A DNA stretch of 64,000 bases. It comes from Acidimicrobiaceae bacterium. GTDB taxonomy: Bacteria; Actinomycetota; Acidimicrobiia; Acidimicrobiales; Aldehydirespiratoraceae. Both the position numbers and the translations under genes were made by a program. Below, in pieces: positions 1-13,018 of this stretch (positions are counted from its first letter, which is position 1; the number at the start of each line of letters is the position of its first letter). Where the stretch lies: contig VXTM01000007.1 of assembly GCA_009837445.1 (NCBI GenBank), positions 177,830-241,829 on the forward strand, read 5' to 3'. The notes under the pieces are model-generated. The model did no database searches. It saw nothing but the letters and a program-made list of their open reading frames with translations, and had not been told where the DNA came from.

Positions 1-56
1 GATCGGAATGAAGTATCATTCGAATCTCTAGTTCGAACTTAGAGAAGGAGCAATCT

Positions 57-458
57 GTGGTTCGACACATGTCAGACGAACACAAAGCCGCGAATGCCCG
101 GGCCCGGGCAGAAAACAAGGCTGTAAGCGCATACCTTGACGGGCTCGAATCGAATCGACCTCGACCGGGCCGCCGGCGGACTGCCGAGTCCATGCAGAAG
201 CGAATCGAGGCCATCAGCGAAGCGCTGGAGTCGGCTACACCGATACGTCGAGTACAGCTCGTTCAAGAACGGATCGACCTCGAGCGAGCCTTGAGCGCTC
301 CGGCGGAAACGACGGACATCAGCGAACTCGAGGACGCTTTCGTTGAGGTGGCGGTCTCCTACAGCGGCCGCAAGGGAATCACATACTCCGCATGGAGAGA
401 GGTAGGAGTTCCCGCAGCCACGCTCAAGCGGGCCGGAATCTCCCGCGGCGGCACCTGA
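57..458 (+). CDS. Small coiled-coil hypothetical protein
   Basis: I do not recognise this 133-residue soluble protein. A GTG start is favoured because AAGGAG lies 6 nt upstream (45-50); a second start at the in-frame ATG (69) is possible. The N-terminal half is rich in Lys, Arg, Glu and Ala and likely helical, with a basic RPRPGRRR stretch. The middle (residues about 60-95, ending ERIDLERAL) looks amphipathic. The C-terminal part (YSAWREVGVPAATLKRAGI) resembles a short helix-turn-helix-like segment. It converges on purB, with only 4 bp between the stops. No function is assigned. Confidence 0.6.
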   Translation: MVRHMSDEHKAANARARAENKAVSAYLDGLESNRPRPGRRRTAESMQKRIEAISEALESATPIRRVQLVQERIDLERALSAPAETTDISELEDAFVEVAVSYSGRKGITYSAWREVGVPAATLKRAGISRGGT

Positions 459-462
459 CCGC

Positions 463-1890
463 CTACAACCGAACTTCTGCGGGCTGCACGGCGGCCGCAC
501 GGTGGCGTGCCGCGATCTTGCGGGCTGATTCCACCACCAGCGCAGTCTGAGCCGGCGCCGTGCCGGTGAACTGGGCGGGCTCGGCCACCAGCCTGGCCAT
601 GGTGTCGCGATCGAGCGGCACGCGATCGTCGGCGGCGAGCACATCGAGCAGGCGATCCAAGTCGACGGAGTCGCCTCCGCCGGCCTGCTGAGCGGCCTGC
701 CGGGTGGGCTCCGCCAGCACCGTGAGGGCGGCCTCACGCCCCATCCCGGCCCGCACGAGCACGGTGAGCAGCCTGGTGGTCGCCAGTGCAGGCAGGAAGC
801 GCTCGAACTCAACCCGGAGGGCGGTCTTGTCGATGTCCAGTTCCTCCAGCACACCCAGCGCGGTGTGGAGGAGGCCGTCGGCGGCGCAGAACGCGTCGGG
901 GAGCATCACCCGGCGGGCAGCCGAACAGCTCACGTCACCCTCGTTCCACTGGCGACCGGCAAGCGATGCCGCCATGGCGAGATGGCCATCGAGAACGGTC
1001 CGCAGCGCGCCGATCCGCTCCGAGGACCGCGCGTTGGCCTTGTGGGGCATCGCCGAGGATGCGACCTGGCCGGCCCGGAATCCCTCGGCAACGAGGCCGT
1101 GCCCGGCCATCAGCCGGATCGTGGTCGCCAACGACGCCGGCCCGGAGACGGCCTGAACCACCGCAGCCACCACATCGAGATCCAGCGAGCGCGGGTAGGT
1201 CTGCCCGGTCGCGTCGAGCACCCGGCCGGAGCCCAGGTGCTCGGCCACGATCTGCTCCAGCTCGTCCACCGCCTCCGCCGAGCCGAGCAGGTCGAGCTGG
1301 TCGAGCCTGGTGCCGACCGGCCCCTTTATCCCCCTGAGCGGGTACCGGCTCAACAGCTCGTCGATCCTGGTGAAGCCCAGCATCGTCTCGGCGGCGGCGT
1401 CGGCGAAGCGCTTCCCCAATGTGGTGGCCTGCGCGGCCACGTTGTGGGTCCGGGCCACCATCGGTGTCGAGGCGTGGTCCTCGGCCAGATCGGCCAGCCG
1501 GGAGATGACCGCGACCAGATCGTCGCGGATCACCCTCAACGACTCGAGGATCTGAAGCTGCTCGGCGTTCTCGGTGAGATCGCGCGACGTCATCCCGAGG
1601 TGGATCTGCTCGTGGCCCGCCAGCGCGCAGAACTCGTCGATGCGGGCCTTCACGTCGTGGCGTGTGACCGCCTCCCGGGCCGAGATCGATTCGAGGTCGA
1701 CATCATCGACCACGGCCTCGTATGCCTCGACGACGCGGTCGTCGACGTCGAGCCCCAGCTTGCGCTGCGCCTCCAGCACCGCCAGCCACAGCCGGCGCTC
1801 CAGTACGACACGGCGCTCGGGGGACCACACCGCCCGCATCCGCTCACTGGCGTAGCGACCCGCCAGCACGTTGGGGATCCCGACTTCCAC
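463..1890 (-). CDS. purB: Adenylosuccinate lyase
   Basis: 475 residues, normal for the fumarase/aspartase superfamily. It cleaves SAICAR to AICAR plus fumarate and adenylosuccinate to AMP plus fumarate in the cytosol. The family signature loop is seen as SSAMPHKANARSSE at about residue 285; the commoner form has Asn-Pro where this has Asn-Ala. MTSRDLTENAEQL and ARTHNVAAQATT match the substrate-binding segments. It lies 21 bp downstream of purA on the same strand, so the last two steps to AMP are probably co-transcribed. The start is GTG, with a GAGGGCAGG purine-rich stretch upstream. Confidence 0.93.
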   Translation of the reverse strand: MEVGIPNVLAGRYASERMRAVWSPERRVVLERRLWLAVLEAQRKLGLDVDDRVVEAYEAVVDDVDLESISAREAVTRHDVKARIDEFCALAGHEQIHLGMTSRDLTENAEQLQILESLRVIRDDLVAVISRLADLAEDHASTPMVARTHNVAAQATTLGKRFADAAAETMLGFTRIDELLSRYPLRGIKGPVGTRLDQLDLLGSAEAVDELEQIVAEHLGSGRVLDATGQTYPRSLDLDVVAAVVQAVSGPASLATTIRLMAGHGLVAEGFRAGQVASSAMPHKANARSSERIGALRTVLDGHLAMAASLAGRQWNEGDVSCSAARRVMLPDAFCAADGLLHTALGVLEELDIDKTALRVEFERFLPALATTRLLTVLVRAGMGREAALTVLAEPTRQAAQQAGGGDSVDLDRLLDVLAADDRVPLDRDTMARLVAEPAQFTGTAPAQTALVVESARKIAARHRAAAVQPAEVRL

Positions 1891-1911
1891 GTTGCTGCCT
1901 GCCCTCGGCGG

Positions 1912-3243
<1,332 letters not shown>

Positions 3244-5727
3244 TCAGTGGAGAACGAGCGACGAGCCGGTCTCGTCGACGTCGACGGTCACCACGTCGCC
3301 ACCGTTGTAGCGGCCCTCCAGCATGGCGATGGCCAGCGGATCCCCGATCGCCCGCTGTATCAGCCGCTTCAGGGGCCGGGCCCCGAAGGCGGGGTCGTAC
3401 CCGGCCCGGGCCAGGTGCTCTCTAGCCCCGGCGGTGACCTCCAGCCCGAGACGCTGCGGATCGAGGCGCTCGGCCAGCTGGGCCAGCTGGATGTCGACGA
3501 TGGAGACCAGGTCGTCGGGCTCCAGAGGCCGGAATCGCACGATGTCGTCGATGCGGTTCACGAACTCGGGTCTGAAGAAGTTGCCCGGCTCGCCCTTCAG
3601 GTTCGACGTCATGATCAACACGACGTTGGCGAAGTCCACGGTGCGGCCCTGCCCGTCGGTGAGCCGGCCGTCGTCGAGCAGCTGCAGCAGCACGCCGAAC
3701 ACGTCGGAGTGGGCCTTCTCGACCTCGTCGAGGAGCACGACCGCATATGGGCGGCGCCTCACCGCCTCGGTGAGCTGTCCGCCGGAGTCGTAGCCCACAT
3801 ATCCGGGGGGAGCGCCGATCAGCCGGGACACCGAGTGCTTCTCGAGGTACTCCGACATGTCGATCCGCACCATGGCACCCTCGTCGTCGAACAGGAACGC
3901 GGCCAGCGACCGGGCCAGCTCGGTCTTGCCGACCCCGGTCGGACCCAGGAACAGGAAGCTGCCGATGGGACGATTCGGGTCGCCCAGGCCGACGCGGCTG
4001 CGGCGGATGGCGTTGGCCACCAGGCTTACGGCCTCGTCCTGGCCCACCACCCGCTCATGGAGATGCTCCTCCAGGTGGATCAGCTTGGCCGTCTCGCCCT
4101 CCATGAGGCGCGACACCGGCACGCCGGTCGAGCGGCTGACCACGGCCGCGATGTGATCGGCGTCGACCTCCTCCGTGAGCATCGACGAGTCGCTCTGCAG
4201 CGCCGCCAGTCGGCTGGTGGCCTCGTCGATCCGGCGCTCGGTGTCGGGGATGATCCCGTAGCGGAGCTCGGCGGCCCGCTCCAGGTCGGGCTCGCGCTCG
4301 AGGTCGGACCGTTGGGTCTCCAACTCCTCCTTGAGGGACCGTATGACGCCGATGGCCTCCTTCTCGGCCTGCCAGCGGGCGGTGAGCGCGGAGGACTGCT
4401 CACTGAGCTCGGCGATGTCGCGTTCCAGGTCGCCCAGACGCTCGCGTGAGGTGGCGTCGGTCTCGGCGGTCAGCGCGACCCGTTCCATCTCGAGCTGGCG
4501 CAGGCGGCGCTCCACCACGTCGATCTCGGTCGGCACCGAGTCGATCTCGATACGCAGCGAGCTGGCCGCCTCGTCGATGAGGTCGATGGCCTTGTCGGGC
4601 AGGAACCGTCCGGTGATGTAGCGGTCCGACAGCTGGGCCGCCGCGATCAGGGCCGAGTCCTTGATTCGCACCCCGTGATGGACCTCGTAGCGCTCGCGCA
4701 GACCCCGCAGGATGGCCACGGTCGCATCGACGGAGGGGGGCTCGACCAGCACCGGCTGGAAGCGGCGCTCCAGCGCGGCGTCGGTCTCGAGATGCTTGCG
4801 GTACTCGTCGAGGGTGGTGGCGCCCACCATTCGCAGCGTCCCCCTCCCCAGCATGGGCTTGAGCATGTTGCCGGCGTCCATGGCCCCCTCGGCCGCGCCG
4901 GCGCCCACCATGGTGTGCAGCTCGTCGATGAACGTGACGATCTCACCGCCGGCCTCCTCGATCTCGGTCAGCACCGCCTGGAGACGTTCCTCGAACTCGC
5001 CGCGGTACTTGGCGCCGGCCACCATGGCGGCCAGATCCAGCACCACGAGACGCTTACCTGCCAGGCTGTCGGGCACGTCGCCGTCGACGATGCGCTGGGC
5101 CAGGCCCTCCACGATGGCGGTCTTACCCACGCCCGGCTCGCCGATCAGCACCGGGTTGTTCTTGCGCCGCCGGGCCAGGACCCTGATGACCCGCCTTATC
5201 TCGTCGTCGCGGCCGATGACAGGGTCGAGCGTGCCGGCCCGGGCCTCGTCGGTGAGGTCCCGGCCGAAGCGCTCCAGCGCCTGGTACTGGTCCTCGGGCG
5301 CCTTGGTGGTCACCCGGTGGCTGCCCCGCACCTCGTGCAGCACCTTGAGAAGCAGCTCGCGGTCAAGGTCTAGGTGGCCACCGAGGGCCAGCACCAGATG
5401 CTCGGTGGACAGGTAGTCGTCGGCCAGGTCGGCCCGCACCGCCTCCGCGTCGTCGAGCACACCGCGCAGTTCCCGGGAGATACCGACGTCGGACCCGTAG
5501 GCACGGGGCAGGGTGGCCACCGCCTGCTGGGCCTTGTCCCGGACCGCGGTAGGGTCGACGCCTGCCGAGTGCAGCATGGGCAGCACCAAGCCATCGGTCT
5601 GGGCCAGCAGGGCGAGGAGCAGATGGTCGGGCGTGACCTCGGCGTGCGAGGCCGCCCGGGCCGCCTCGGTGGCCGCCGAGAAGGCCTCCGTCGTCTTGAG
5701 AGTCCAGCGGTTGGGGTCCAGTGACAT
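3244..5727 (-). CDS. clpB: ATP-dependent disaggregase ClpB
   Basis: 827 residues. It is a hexameric AAA+ disaggregase that works with DnaK-DnaJ-GrpE. Domain order is an N-terminal Clp repeat domain (about 1-145), AAA-1 with Walker [10 protein letters not shown] and Walker [10 protein letters not shown], a middle coiled-coil (about 390-520, heptad-rich [10 protein letters not shown]), and AAA-2 with GPTGVGKTE and LLDEVEKAH. It is shorter than typical ClpB (about 850-870), mainly because only about eight residues separate TSN of sensor 1 from [10 protein letters not shown]. The gene begins 13 bp after hspR and is the last chaperone gene of the operon, so HspR probably controls it. Confidence 0.95.
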   Translation of the reverse strand: MSLDPNRWTLKTTEAFSAATEAARAASHAEVTPDHLLLALLAQTDGLVLPMLHSAGVDPTAVRDKAQQAVATLPRAYGSDVGISRELRGVLDDAEAVRADLADDYLSTEHLVLALGGHLDLDRELLLKVLHEVRGSHRVTTKAPEDQYQALERFGRDLTDEARAGTLDPVIGRDDEIRRVIRVLARRRKNNPVLIGEPGVGKTAIVEGLAQRIVDGDVPDSLAGKRLVVLDLAAMVAGAKYRGEFEERLQAVLTEIEEAGGEIVTFIDELHTMVGAGAAEGAMDAGNMLKPMLGRGTLRMVGATTLDEYRKHLETDAALERRFQPVLVEPPSVDATVAILRGLRERYEVHHGVRIKDSALIAAAQLSDRYITGRFLPDKAIDLIDEAASSLRIEIDSVPTEIDVVERRLRQLEMERVALTAETDATSRERLGDLERDIAELSEQSSALTARWQAEKEAIGVIRSLKEELETQRSDLEREPDLERAAELRYGIIPDTERRIDEATSRLAALQSDSSMLTEEVDADHIAAVVSRSTGVPVSRLMEGETAKLIHLEEHLHERVVGQDEAVSLVANAIRRSRVGLGDPNRPIGSFLFLGPTGVGKTELARSLAAFLFDDEGAMVRIDMSEYLEKHSVSRLIGAPPGYVGYDSGGQLTEAVRRRPYAVVLLDEVEKAHSDVFGVLLQLLDDGRLTDGQGRTVDFANVVLIMTSNLKGEPGNFFRPEFVNRIDDIVRFRPLEPDDLVSIVDIQLAQLAERLDPQRLGLEVTAGAREHLARAGYDPAFGARPLKRLIQRAIGDPLAIAMLEGRYNGGDVVTVDVDETGSSLVLH

Positions 5728-5740
5728 CGATGCCCGGCCC

Positions 5741-6145
5741 TCAGTTCCCGGAGTCGCGCCGGGCGCGGTAGAGCGTCACCGGCCTCTTCGGCCGGATGGC
5801 GGGGACCAGGCTGCCGGGGTTGAAGCCGCGAGCGACCAACTCCGCCCGGTCATCCTCGTGAGCCTGGCGCGCCTGGGACAGCTGGGCCCGAAGCTCGGCC
5901 ACCTCGCGCTCCAGCTCCAGCACTCGCTGCACCCCGGCCAGGTTGAGACCGGAGTCGGTGAGCTCGGCGATGCGCTCCAGCAGCGCCAGGTCGGCGTCGC
6001 TGTAGCGACGGCTGCCGCCCGCGGTCCGGGCCGGGGCGAGCAAGCCCTTGCGCTCGTAGATCCGCAGCGTCTGGGGGTGCACTCCGGCCAGCTCGGCGGC
6101 CACCGAGATCACGTATACGGCTCGATGGAAACGTTCGTCGCTCAT
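5741..6145 (-). CDS. hspR: MerR-family heat-shock repressor HspR
   Basis: 134 residues. The N-terminal MerR winged helix-turn-helix ([25 protein letters not shown], split over residues about 11-35; [17 protein letters not shown] follows) is typical of HspR, which represses dnaK and clpB with DnaK as co-repressor. A leucine-rich dimer helix ([19 protein letters not shown]) follows. The start ATG overlaps the dnaJ stop by 4 bp (ATGA) and has an AAGGAGGATCATC ribosome-binding site. A longer frame runs upstream through dnaJ but is only its shadow. Position as the fourth operon gene matches other actinobacteria. Confidence 0.93.
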   Translation of the reverse strand: MSDERFHRAVYVISVAAELAGVHPQTLRIYERKGLLAPARTAGGSRRYSDADLALLERIAELTDSGLNLAGVQRVLELEREVAELRAQLSQARQAHEDDRAELVARGFNPGSLVPAIRPKRPVTLYRARRDSGN

Positions 6146-7281
6146 GATGATCCTCCTTGCTTTGCGCTCCTCGGTCTCAGGTGGGTTCGCGGGTCCTCTC
6201 CGGGGGCGGCCGCGAAGGCCTCCACCGCGGCCCTCTGCTCGTCGGACAGGTTCTCGGGCACTACTACCTCGACCTCGACGATGAGGTCGGCGCCGCCGGT
6301 CGAGGCGCTGGCCGGGATGCGCAGGCGCCTGCCGGTGGTGGTGCCGGGCGGGATACGGATGGTGACGGTCGAGTCGTCGAGGGTGGGCACCTTCACGTGG
6401 GCGCCCAGCGCAGCCTCCGAGAAGGTGACCGGCACTTTCAGCGTGAGGTTCTTGCCGTCTCGCCCGAAGAGCCTGTGGGGTCTCACGCCGATCCGCACGT
6501 ACAGGTCGCCGGGCTGACCGCCCGGCCCCTGCGACGGCCCCCCGCGGCCCTTGAGCCGGATCCGCTGACCGTCGGTCACGCCGGACGGGATGCGAGCCTG
6601 CACCTCCCGCTGCCGATGCTCGACGCCCCGCCCACGGCACGCCGAGCACGGTTCGTCGATGACTACGGCCCGGCCGGCACAGGCGTTGCAGGGCCGGCTG
6701 AAGGAGAACAGTCCCTGGTTCTCGTCGGTCACCCCGGTTCCCGAACAGGTCGGGCAGGGCCGCGGCTTGGCCGGGGGCTCGGCACCCGAACCGTCACAGG
6801 TCCGGCACCGGGCCTCACCGGTCACGGGCACGGCAACGACGGTTCCCGACACGGCGTCGGCGAAGTCGAGCTTCACCTCGGTCTCGATATCGGCGCCCGG
6901 CTGGGCCGTGTTGCCGCGGCGACGGCGCCGACCGAAGAGGTCACCGAACAGGTTCTGAAGATCGCCCATCTGCTCGAAGTTCACGTTGAACCCGCCGGCC
7001 GGACCCGGTCCGCCCGGACCGAAGGCTCCGGCCATGGGGCCGAGCTTGCGAACGTCGTCGTATGCCTTGCGCTTGTCGGCGTCGCCGAGCACGTCGTAGG
7101 CCGACGCAACCTCCTTGAAACGGTTCTCCACGGCAGAGTCACCGGGGTTGGCGTCTGGGTGCAGCTTCTTGGCCAGCTTGCGGTAGGCCTTGGTGATGGC
7201 GGAGGCCGAGGCGTCCTCGGCGACGCCGAGAATCTTGTAGTAGTCCTTCTCGAACCACTCCCGCTGGGGCTCCACGTTCAC
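6142..7281 (-). CDS. dnaJ: Chaperone DnaJ (Hsp40)
   Basis: 379 residues. The J domain carries the HPD tripeptide (KLHPDANPGD, about residue 41), followed by a Gly/Phe region. A zinc region has four Cys pairs (CRTCDGSG, CPTCSGTG, CNACAGRA, CSACRGRG); the third has Ala where Gly is usual. The C-terminal substrate-binding domain completes it. It stimulates DnaK ATPase. The start is GTG at 7281, or possibly GTG 7275, which is better spaced from the AGGGGGAGG site. It lies 16 bp downstream of grpE and overlaps hspR. Confidence 0.95.
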   Translation of the reverse strand: MNVEPQREWFEKDYYKILGVAEDASASAITKAYRKLAKKLHPDANPGDSAVENRFKEVASAYDVLGDADKRKAYDDVRKLGPMAGAFGPGGPGPAGGFNVNFEQMGDLQNLFGDLFGRRRRRGNTAQPGADIETEVKLDFADAVSGTVVAVPVTGEARCRTCDGSGAEPPAKPRPCPTCSGTGVTDENQGLFSFSRPCNACAGRAVVIDEPCSACRGRGVEHRQREVQARIPSGVTDGQRIRLKGRGGPSQGPGGQPGDLYVRIGVRPHRLFGRDGKNLTLKVPVTFSEAALGAHVKVPTLDDSTVTIRIPPGTTTGRRLRIPASASTGGADLIVEVEVVVPENLSDEQRAAVEAFAAAPGEDPRTHLRPRSAKQGGSS

Positions 7282-7297
7282 CTCCCCCTAACGCCTG

Positions 7298-7881
7298 TCA
7301 GTTGCGCACCTTCACCATGGCCGGCCTGAGCACCCGCCCGTTCCACGCGTACCCGGTGCGAAGGACGTCGGCCACGACTGGGGCGGACTGGCCGTCAGTG
7401 CCGGTCTCCTCGCTCATCACGGCCTCATGGAAGCCGGGATCGAAGGGCTCGTCGACCGTGCCGAGCACGGCGAGGCCCTCTCCGGTGAGCACGCCCAGCA
7501 GTTGCGCCTGAACGGCGTCGATGCCCTCGACGCCCTGGCTCACGGCGGCCTCGCAGGCGTCCAGCACAACCAGCAGCTCCTTGGCCAGCCTTGAGGCGGC
7601 CTGGGCGACGAGCTCGGTGTTCCGCCTCATCGTCTGGCGACGGAAGTTGGTGAACTCCGCGGTTACCCGCTGCAGGTCCTCGAGATAGGCGTCGCGTTCG
7701 GCGATGACGGCGGCCAGATCGGACGGCTCCCCCACCGCGCCGGTCGCTTCCTCCGCGCCGGCCGCGGAATCCTCGGACCTCGGATCGGCAGTCGCGGGCT
7801 CGGACCCGGGCTCGTCAGCCGGCTCGATCTCAGACCCCACAGCCGAACCAGCCTCGAGCTCGCTCACATCGGAGGAGGCGT

Positions 7882-7885
<4 letters not shown>
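7298..7885 (-). CDS. grpE: Nucleotide exchange factor GrpE
   Basis: 195 residues. It releases ADP from DnaK. An acidic, disordered N-terminal tail (about 1-60, Glu/Ala/Pro-rich) precedes a long helix ([25 protein letters not shown]) and the beta domain ending in [16 protein letters not shown], the family C-terminal signature. The GTG start overlaps the dnaK stop by 4 bp (GTGA), so the two genes are translationally coupled in the dnaK operon. Confidence 0.94.
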
Positions 7886-9714
<1,829 letters not shown>

Positions 9715-9803
9715 GGTGAGGCTCCTTTTCTCGGTGTGTTGCTCTACTCTGCCTAACCTAGAACGCACACGGTAACGAAGTTCATTCCCAAACACAACAG
9801 AAA

Positions 9804-9824
9804 CTTGAGTCTAGCACTATCAAC
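9804..9824 (-). promoter_or_regulatory. HAIR-like HspR operator upstream of dnaK
   Basis: On the plus strand CTTGAGT, 7 nt, then TATCAAC. The established HspR box (HAIR) is CTTGAGT-N7-ACTCAAG, so one half is perfect and the other matches 4 of 7. It lies about 90 bp upstream of the dnaK start, in the AT-richer spacer between dnaK and the divergent gpm gene. HspR binding is inferred from the match and from hspR being in the operon. Confidence 0.65.
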
Positions 9825-9857
9825 TTTAGAGGGCGCTGGCGGGGTACCTTGGCGGGC

Positions 9858-10619
9858 ATGGCCCATGACCTGATCCTGTTGCGCCACGGCCGGAGCACCT
9901 GGAACGACCGGAACCTGTTCACCGGCTGGCACGACTGTGACCTCAACGAAACCGGCCGGGCCGAGGCCCGCCGGGCCGCCGAGCTGCTGGCGGAGGCCGG
10001 CCTGATCCCGACCGCGGTGCACACCTCGGTCCTGCGGCGGGCCACCGAGACCACCGAGATCGTGCTCGATGCCCTAGGCCTCGGGGCGTTGGAGGTCCAC
10101 CGCAGTTGGCGGCTCAACGAGCGCCACTACGGCGACCTCACGGGCCTCGACAAGGCGGCCACCCGGGCCGCCCACGGCGACGAGCAGCTCCAGCGGTGGC
10201 GCCGGGGCTACGACACCCCGCCCCCGCCGATACGGCCCGACAACGAGTTCAACCCCAACCACTCGCCGCTCTACGCCGACCTCGCGCCGGAGCTCATACC
10301 GCTCACCGAGAGCCTCGCCGACGTGCTGGCCCGGCTGCTGCCCTACTGGCACGACGTGGTCATCGCCGACCTGCGTCCGGGCCACACCGTGCTCGTGTCG
10401 GCCCACGGCAACAGCCTGCGGGCCCTGGCCAAGCACCTGGACGGGATCTCCGACGACGACATCGGCGCACTGAACATCCCCACCGGCATGCCCCTGCACT
10501 ACGTGCTGGGCCCCGACATGTTCCCGATCGAGCCCAAGCACCCGCTGGAGCGGGCCCTGGACCCCGACGCCGCGGCCGCAGCCGCAGCCGAGGTCGCCGC
10601 CCAGGCGCACGGCCCCTGA
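9858..10619 (+). CDS. gpmA: 2,3-bisphosphoglycerate-dependent phosphoglycerate mutase
   Basis: 253 residues. It interconverts 3- and 2-phosphoglycerate in glycolysis. The phosphohistidine motif LILLRHGRSTWNDRNLFTGW is at the N terminus, RLNERHYGDLTGLDK is the substrate-binding segment, and VSAHGNSLRAL holds the second catalytic His. The tail is Ala-rich (AAAAAAEVAAQA). ATG 9858 is chosen over an in-frame TTG at 9849 because a TACCTT -10-like hexamer (9845-9850) ends 7 nt before it, which suggests a leaderless transcript. It is divergent from dnaK and shares the spacer with the HspR box. Confidence 0.93.
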   Translation: MAHDLILLRHGRSTWNDRNLFTGWHDCDLNETGRAEARRAAELLAEAGLIPTAVHTSVLRRATETTEIVLDALGLGALEVHRSWRLNERHYGDLTGLDKAATRAAHGDEQLQRWRRGYDTPPPPIRPDNEFNPNHSPLYADLAPELIPLTESLADVLARLLPYWHDVVIADLRPGHTVLVSAHGNSLRALAKHLDGISDDDIGALNIPTGMPLHYVLGPDMFPIEPKHPLERALDPDAAAAAAAEVAAQAHGP

Positions 10620-10674
10620 ACAGCCCCGGGACTGGCTGACCGAGCCCGGCGCGGCGGGTAGTGTCGCGCCCGTC

Positions 10675-12867
10675 ATGAAGACCCGGATCAAGCCCCATCA
10701 CATCGTCATCGCTGTTGGCGTGGCCGTCGCGCTGTTCACCGCCCTGTCGGGGATCGTGGCCGGCATCGCCGGATTCCACAGCGACAGCGCGATCACCCGC
10801 GAGGTGTTCGGCAACATCCCGGCCCCGCTGAAGGTCGCCTTCTACACGGTCATCCCCGTGCTGCTGGTGTACGGGTCGGTGCTGTTCGCCCACCGGGTGA
10901 AGAACTGGCAGCGGGGCCGGCCCGACAACCGCCGCACCACGGTGCACAATGCCAAGCACCGCATGGCCGACTTCCGGGCCGGCGTCTACATGCGCACCCT
11001 GCTGCGGGAGCCCGGCGCCGGGGTGATGCACTCGCTGATCTACTTCAGCTTCCTGATCCTGCTGGGGGTCACCACCACCCTGGAGGTCGACCACCAGCTT
11101 CCCGACGATCTCAAGTTCCTCCACGGCGACGTGTACCGGGCCTACTCCGCGGTGGGCGACGCCGCCGGGCTGGTCTTCGTGACCGGCATGGTGTGGGCCA
11201 TCCTGCGCCGCTTCGGCCCGCCGGCGTGGCGGCCGTACCGCATCCGCATCAAGACCCGGCCCGAACACGCCGTCATCGGCGGGGTGCTGCTGGCCATCGG
11301 CGTGACCGGATTCGGGGCGGAGGCCTTCCGGATCGCGGCCGACGGACTACCCGACCACGAGCGCTGGAGCTTCATCGGCTACCCGCTGGCCACCCTCGTA
11401 GACGGATCGGGCTCGGTGGCCGGCTGGCACCAGGCGTGGTGGGTGGCCCACGTGATCACCTTCATGGCCTTCCTCGTGATCCTGCCCACCACCATGCTGC
11501 GCCACATGTTCACCTCGCCGCTGAACATGTACCTGCGCCACCGCGACCGCCCCAAGGGCGCCATGCGCCCGATGCCCAACCTGGTGGAGGGCGACACCGA
11601 GCTCGAGACATTCGGCGCCGCGGTGGTCGAAGACTTCTCGTGGAAGCAGCTGCTCGACACCGACGCCTGCACCATGTGCGGGCGCTGCACGTCGGTGTGC
11701 CCGGCCCACGCCACCGGCAAGCCCCTCGATCCCCGCGAGATCGTGCTCAAGACCGGCGAGGTCATGGCTCGCACCGGAAGTCCGCCCACCTCGCCTCCGC
11801 TCGGCACCGGTGAGACCGAGGTACAGGTGCCGGCCAACTGGATGTTCGAACGCATCAGCAACGAGGAGCTGTGGGCGTGCACGTCGTGCCGGGCCTGCGA
11901 CGAGATCTGCCCGGTCAACATCGAGATCCTCGACAAGATCCTGGACATGCGCCGCTACCTGACCCTGATGGAGAGCGACTTCCCCTCAGAGCTGGGTCAG
12001 GCCTTCCGGGGCATGGAGAACTCGTCCAACCCGTGGTCGATGAGCCAGACCGAGCGGGCCGACTGGGCCCGAGACCTCGACGGGGTGCGGGTCATCGCCG
12101 GCGGCGACCCGCTCGACGCCGAGTACCTGTACTGGGTGGGCTGCGCAGGCTCCTTCGACGACAAGAACAAGAAGGTGGCCCGGGCCATGGCCCAGCTCAT
12201 GGAGCGGGCCGGGATCGACTTCGCCATCCTCGGCCCGGCCGAGAACTGCACCGGCGACTCAGCCCGACGCTCCGGCAACGAGTACCTGTTCCAGATGCTG
12301 GCCTCGGCCAACATCGAGACCCTCAACTCCATGGGGGTGCGCAAGATCGTCACCCAGTGCCCCCACTGCTTCAACACCCTGGCCAACGAGTACCCGCAAC
12401 TCGGCGGACACTACGAGGTCGTCCACCACAGCCAGTTGCTGGATGCGCTGGTGGCCGAGGGGCGGCTTGACCTCGAGGGCGCCACCCTCGCCGAGCGGGT
12501 CGTCTACCACGACAGCTGCTACCTAGGCCGTCACAACGACGTGTACCTCGCTCCCCGGCGGGTGCTCGGCTCCCTCGGCGGCATCGACCTAGTGGAGGCG
12601 CCCCGCAACGGGACCAAGGGCATGTGCTGCGGCGCGGGCGGGGCTCGGATGTGGATGGAGGAGACCATCGGCACCAAGGTGAACGACGAGCGCTCCCGGG
12701 AGCTGCTCGATACCGGCGCCTCCCGCATCGCCACCGCCTGCCCGTTCTGCTACATCATGATGGACGACGGGGTTCGGGCTGCGGGCGTGGAGGAGGACTC
12801 TGTTCAGGTCGCTGATATCGCTCTCCATGTGCTGGAGGCGGTGGAGGCCCGGGACTCCGCGACATAG
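10675..12867 (+). CDS. Membrane Fe-S oxidoreductase, EtfD/heterodisulfide-reductase-like
   Basis: 730 residues. About six transmembrane helices in residues 1-280 resemble the nitrate-reductase gamma fold, with conserved His for haem likely (MHSLIYFSF, WWVAHVITFMAF). Two ferredoxin motifs follow (CTMCGRCTSVCP, CTSCRACDEICP), then two CCG domains (VGCAG, CPHCFNTLANEYP, DSCYLGRHNDVY, CCGAGGARMW, CPFCYIMM). The layout matches the mycobacterial EtfD group (Rv0338c), thought to pass electrons from electron-transfer flavoprotein to quinone during fatty-acid oxidation. That role is inferred from architecture only; no etf gene is nearby. Confidence 0.8.
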   Translation: MKTRIKPHHIVIAVGVAVALFTALSGIVAGIAGFHSDSAITREVFGNIPAPLKVAFYTVIPVLLVYGSVLFAHRVKNWQRGRPDNRRTTVHNAKHRMADFRAGVYMRTLLREPGAGVMHSLIYFSFLILLGVTTTLEVDHQLPDDLKFLHGDVYRAYSAVGDAAGLVFVTGMVWAILRRFGPPAWRPYRIRIKTRPEHAVIGGVLLAIGVTGFGAEAFRIAADGLPDHERWSFIGYPLATLVDGSGSVAGWHQAWWVAHVITFMAFLVILPTTMLRHMFTSPLNMYLRHRDRPKGAMRPMPNLVEGDTELETFGAAVVEDFSWKQLLDTDACTMCGRCTSVCPAHATGKPLDPREIVLKTGEVMARTGSPPTSPPLGTGETEVQVPANWMFERISNEELWACTSCRACDEICPVNIEILDKILDMRRYLTLMESDFPSELGQAFRGMENSSNPWSMSQTERADWARDLDGVRVIAGGDPLDAEYLYWVGCAGSFDDKNKKVARAMAQLMERAGIDFAILGPAENCTGDSARRSGNEYLFQMLASANIETLNSMGVRKIVTQCPHCFNTLANEYPQLGGHYEVVHHSQLLDALVAEGRLDLEGATLAERVVYHDSCYLGRHNDVYLAPRRVLGSLGGIDLVEAPRNGTKGMCCGAGGARMWMEETIGTKVNDERSRELLDTGASRIATACPFCYIMMDDGVRAAGVEEDSVQVADIALHVLEAVEARDSAT

Positions 12868-12902
12868 CAGTTCCGGCCGGCGGGTCCTGTCGCCGAGGCC
12901 GT

Positions 12903-12936
12903 CCGACCGACGGGGCTTCGCCCCATTGTCGGTCGG
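12903..12936. terminator. Strong hairpin between etfD-like gene and pabA
   Basis: CCGACCGAC, then GGGGC-TTC-GCCCC, then ATT and GTCGGTCGG, form a nested stem-loop 36 nt after the stop of the oxidoreductase gene. There is no T-tract, so it may be a factor-assisted terminator or mRNA-stabilising hairpin. Confidence 0.5.
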
Positions 12937-13018
12937 CCGTTCCTCGCCGCCACCCCCCGGCCTGCCCGGGTCGCGCTTCCGGTCTTGGTGATCGTGCCTT
13001 GGCGGTAGCGTTTCTTGG

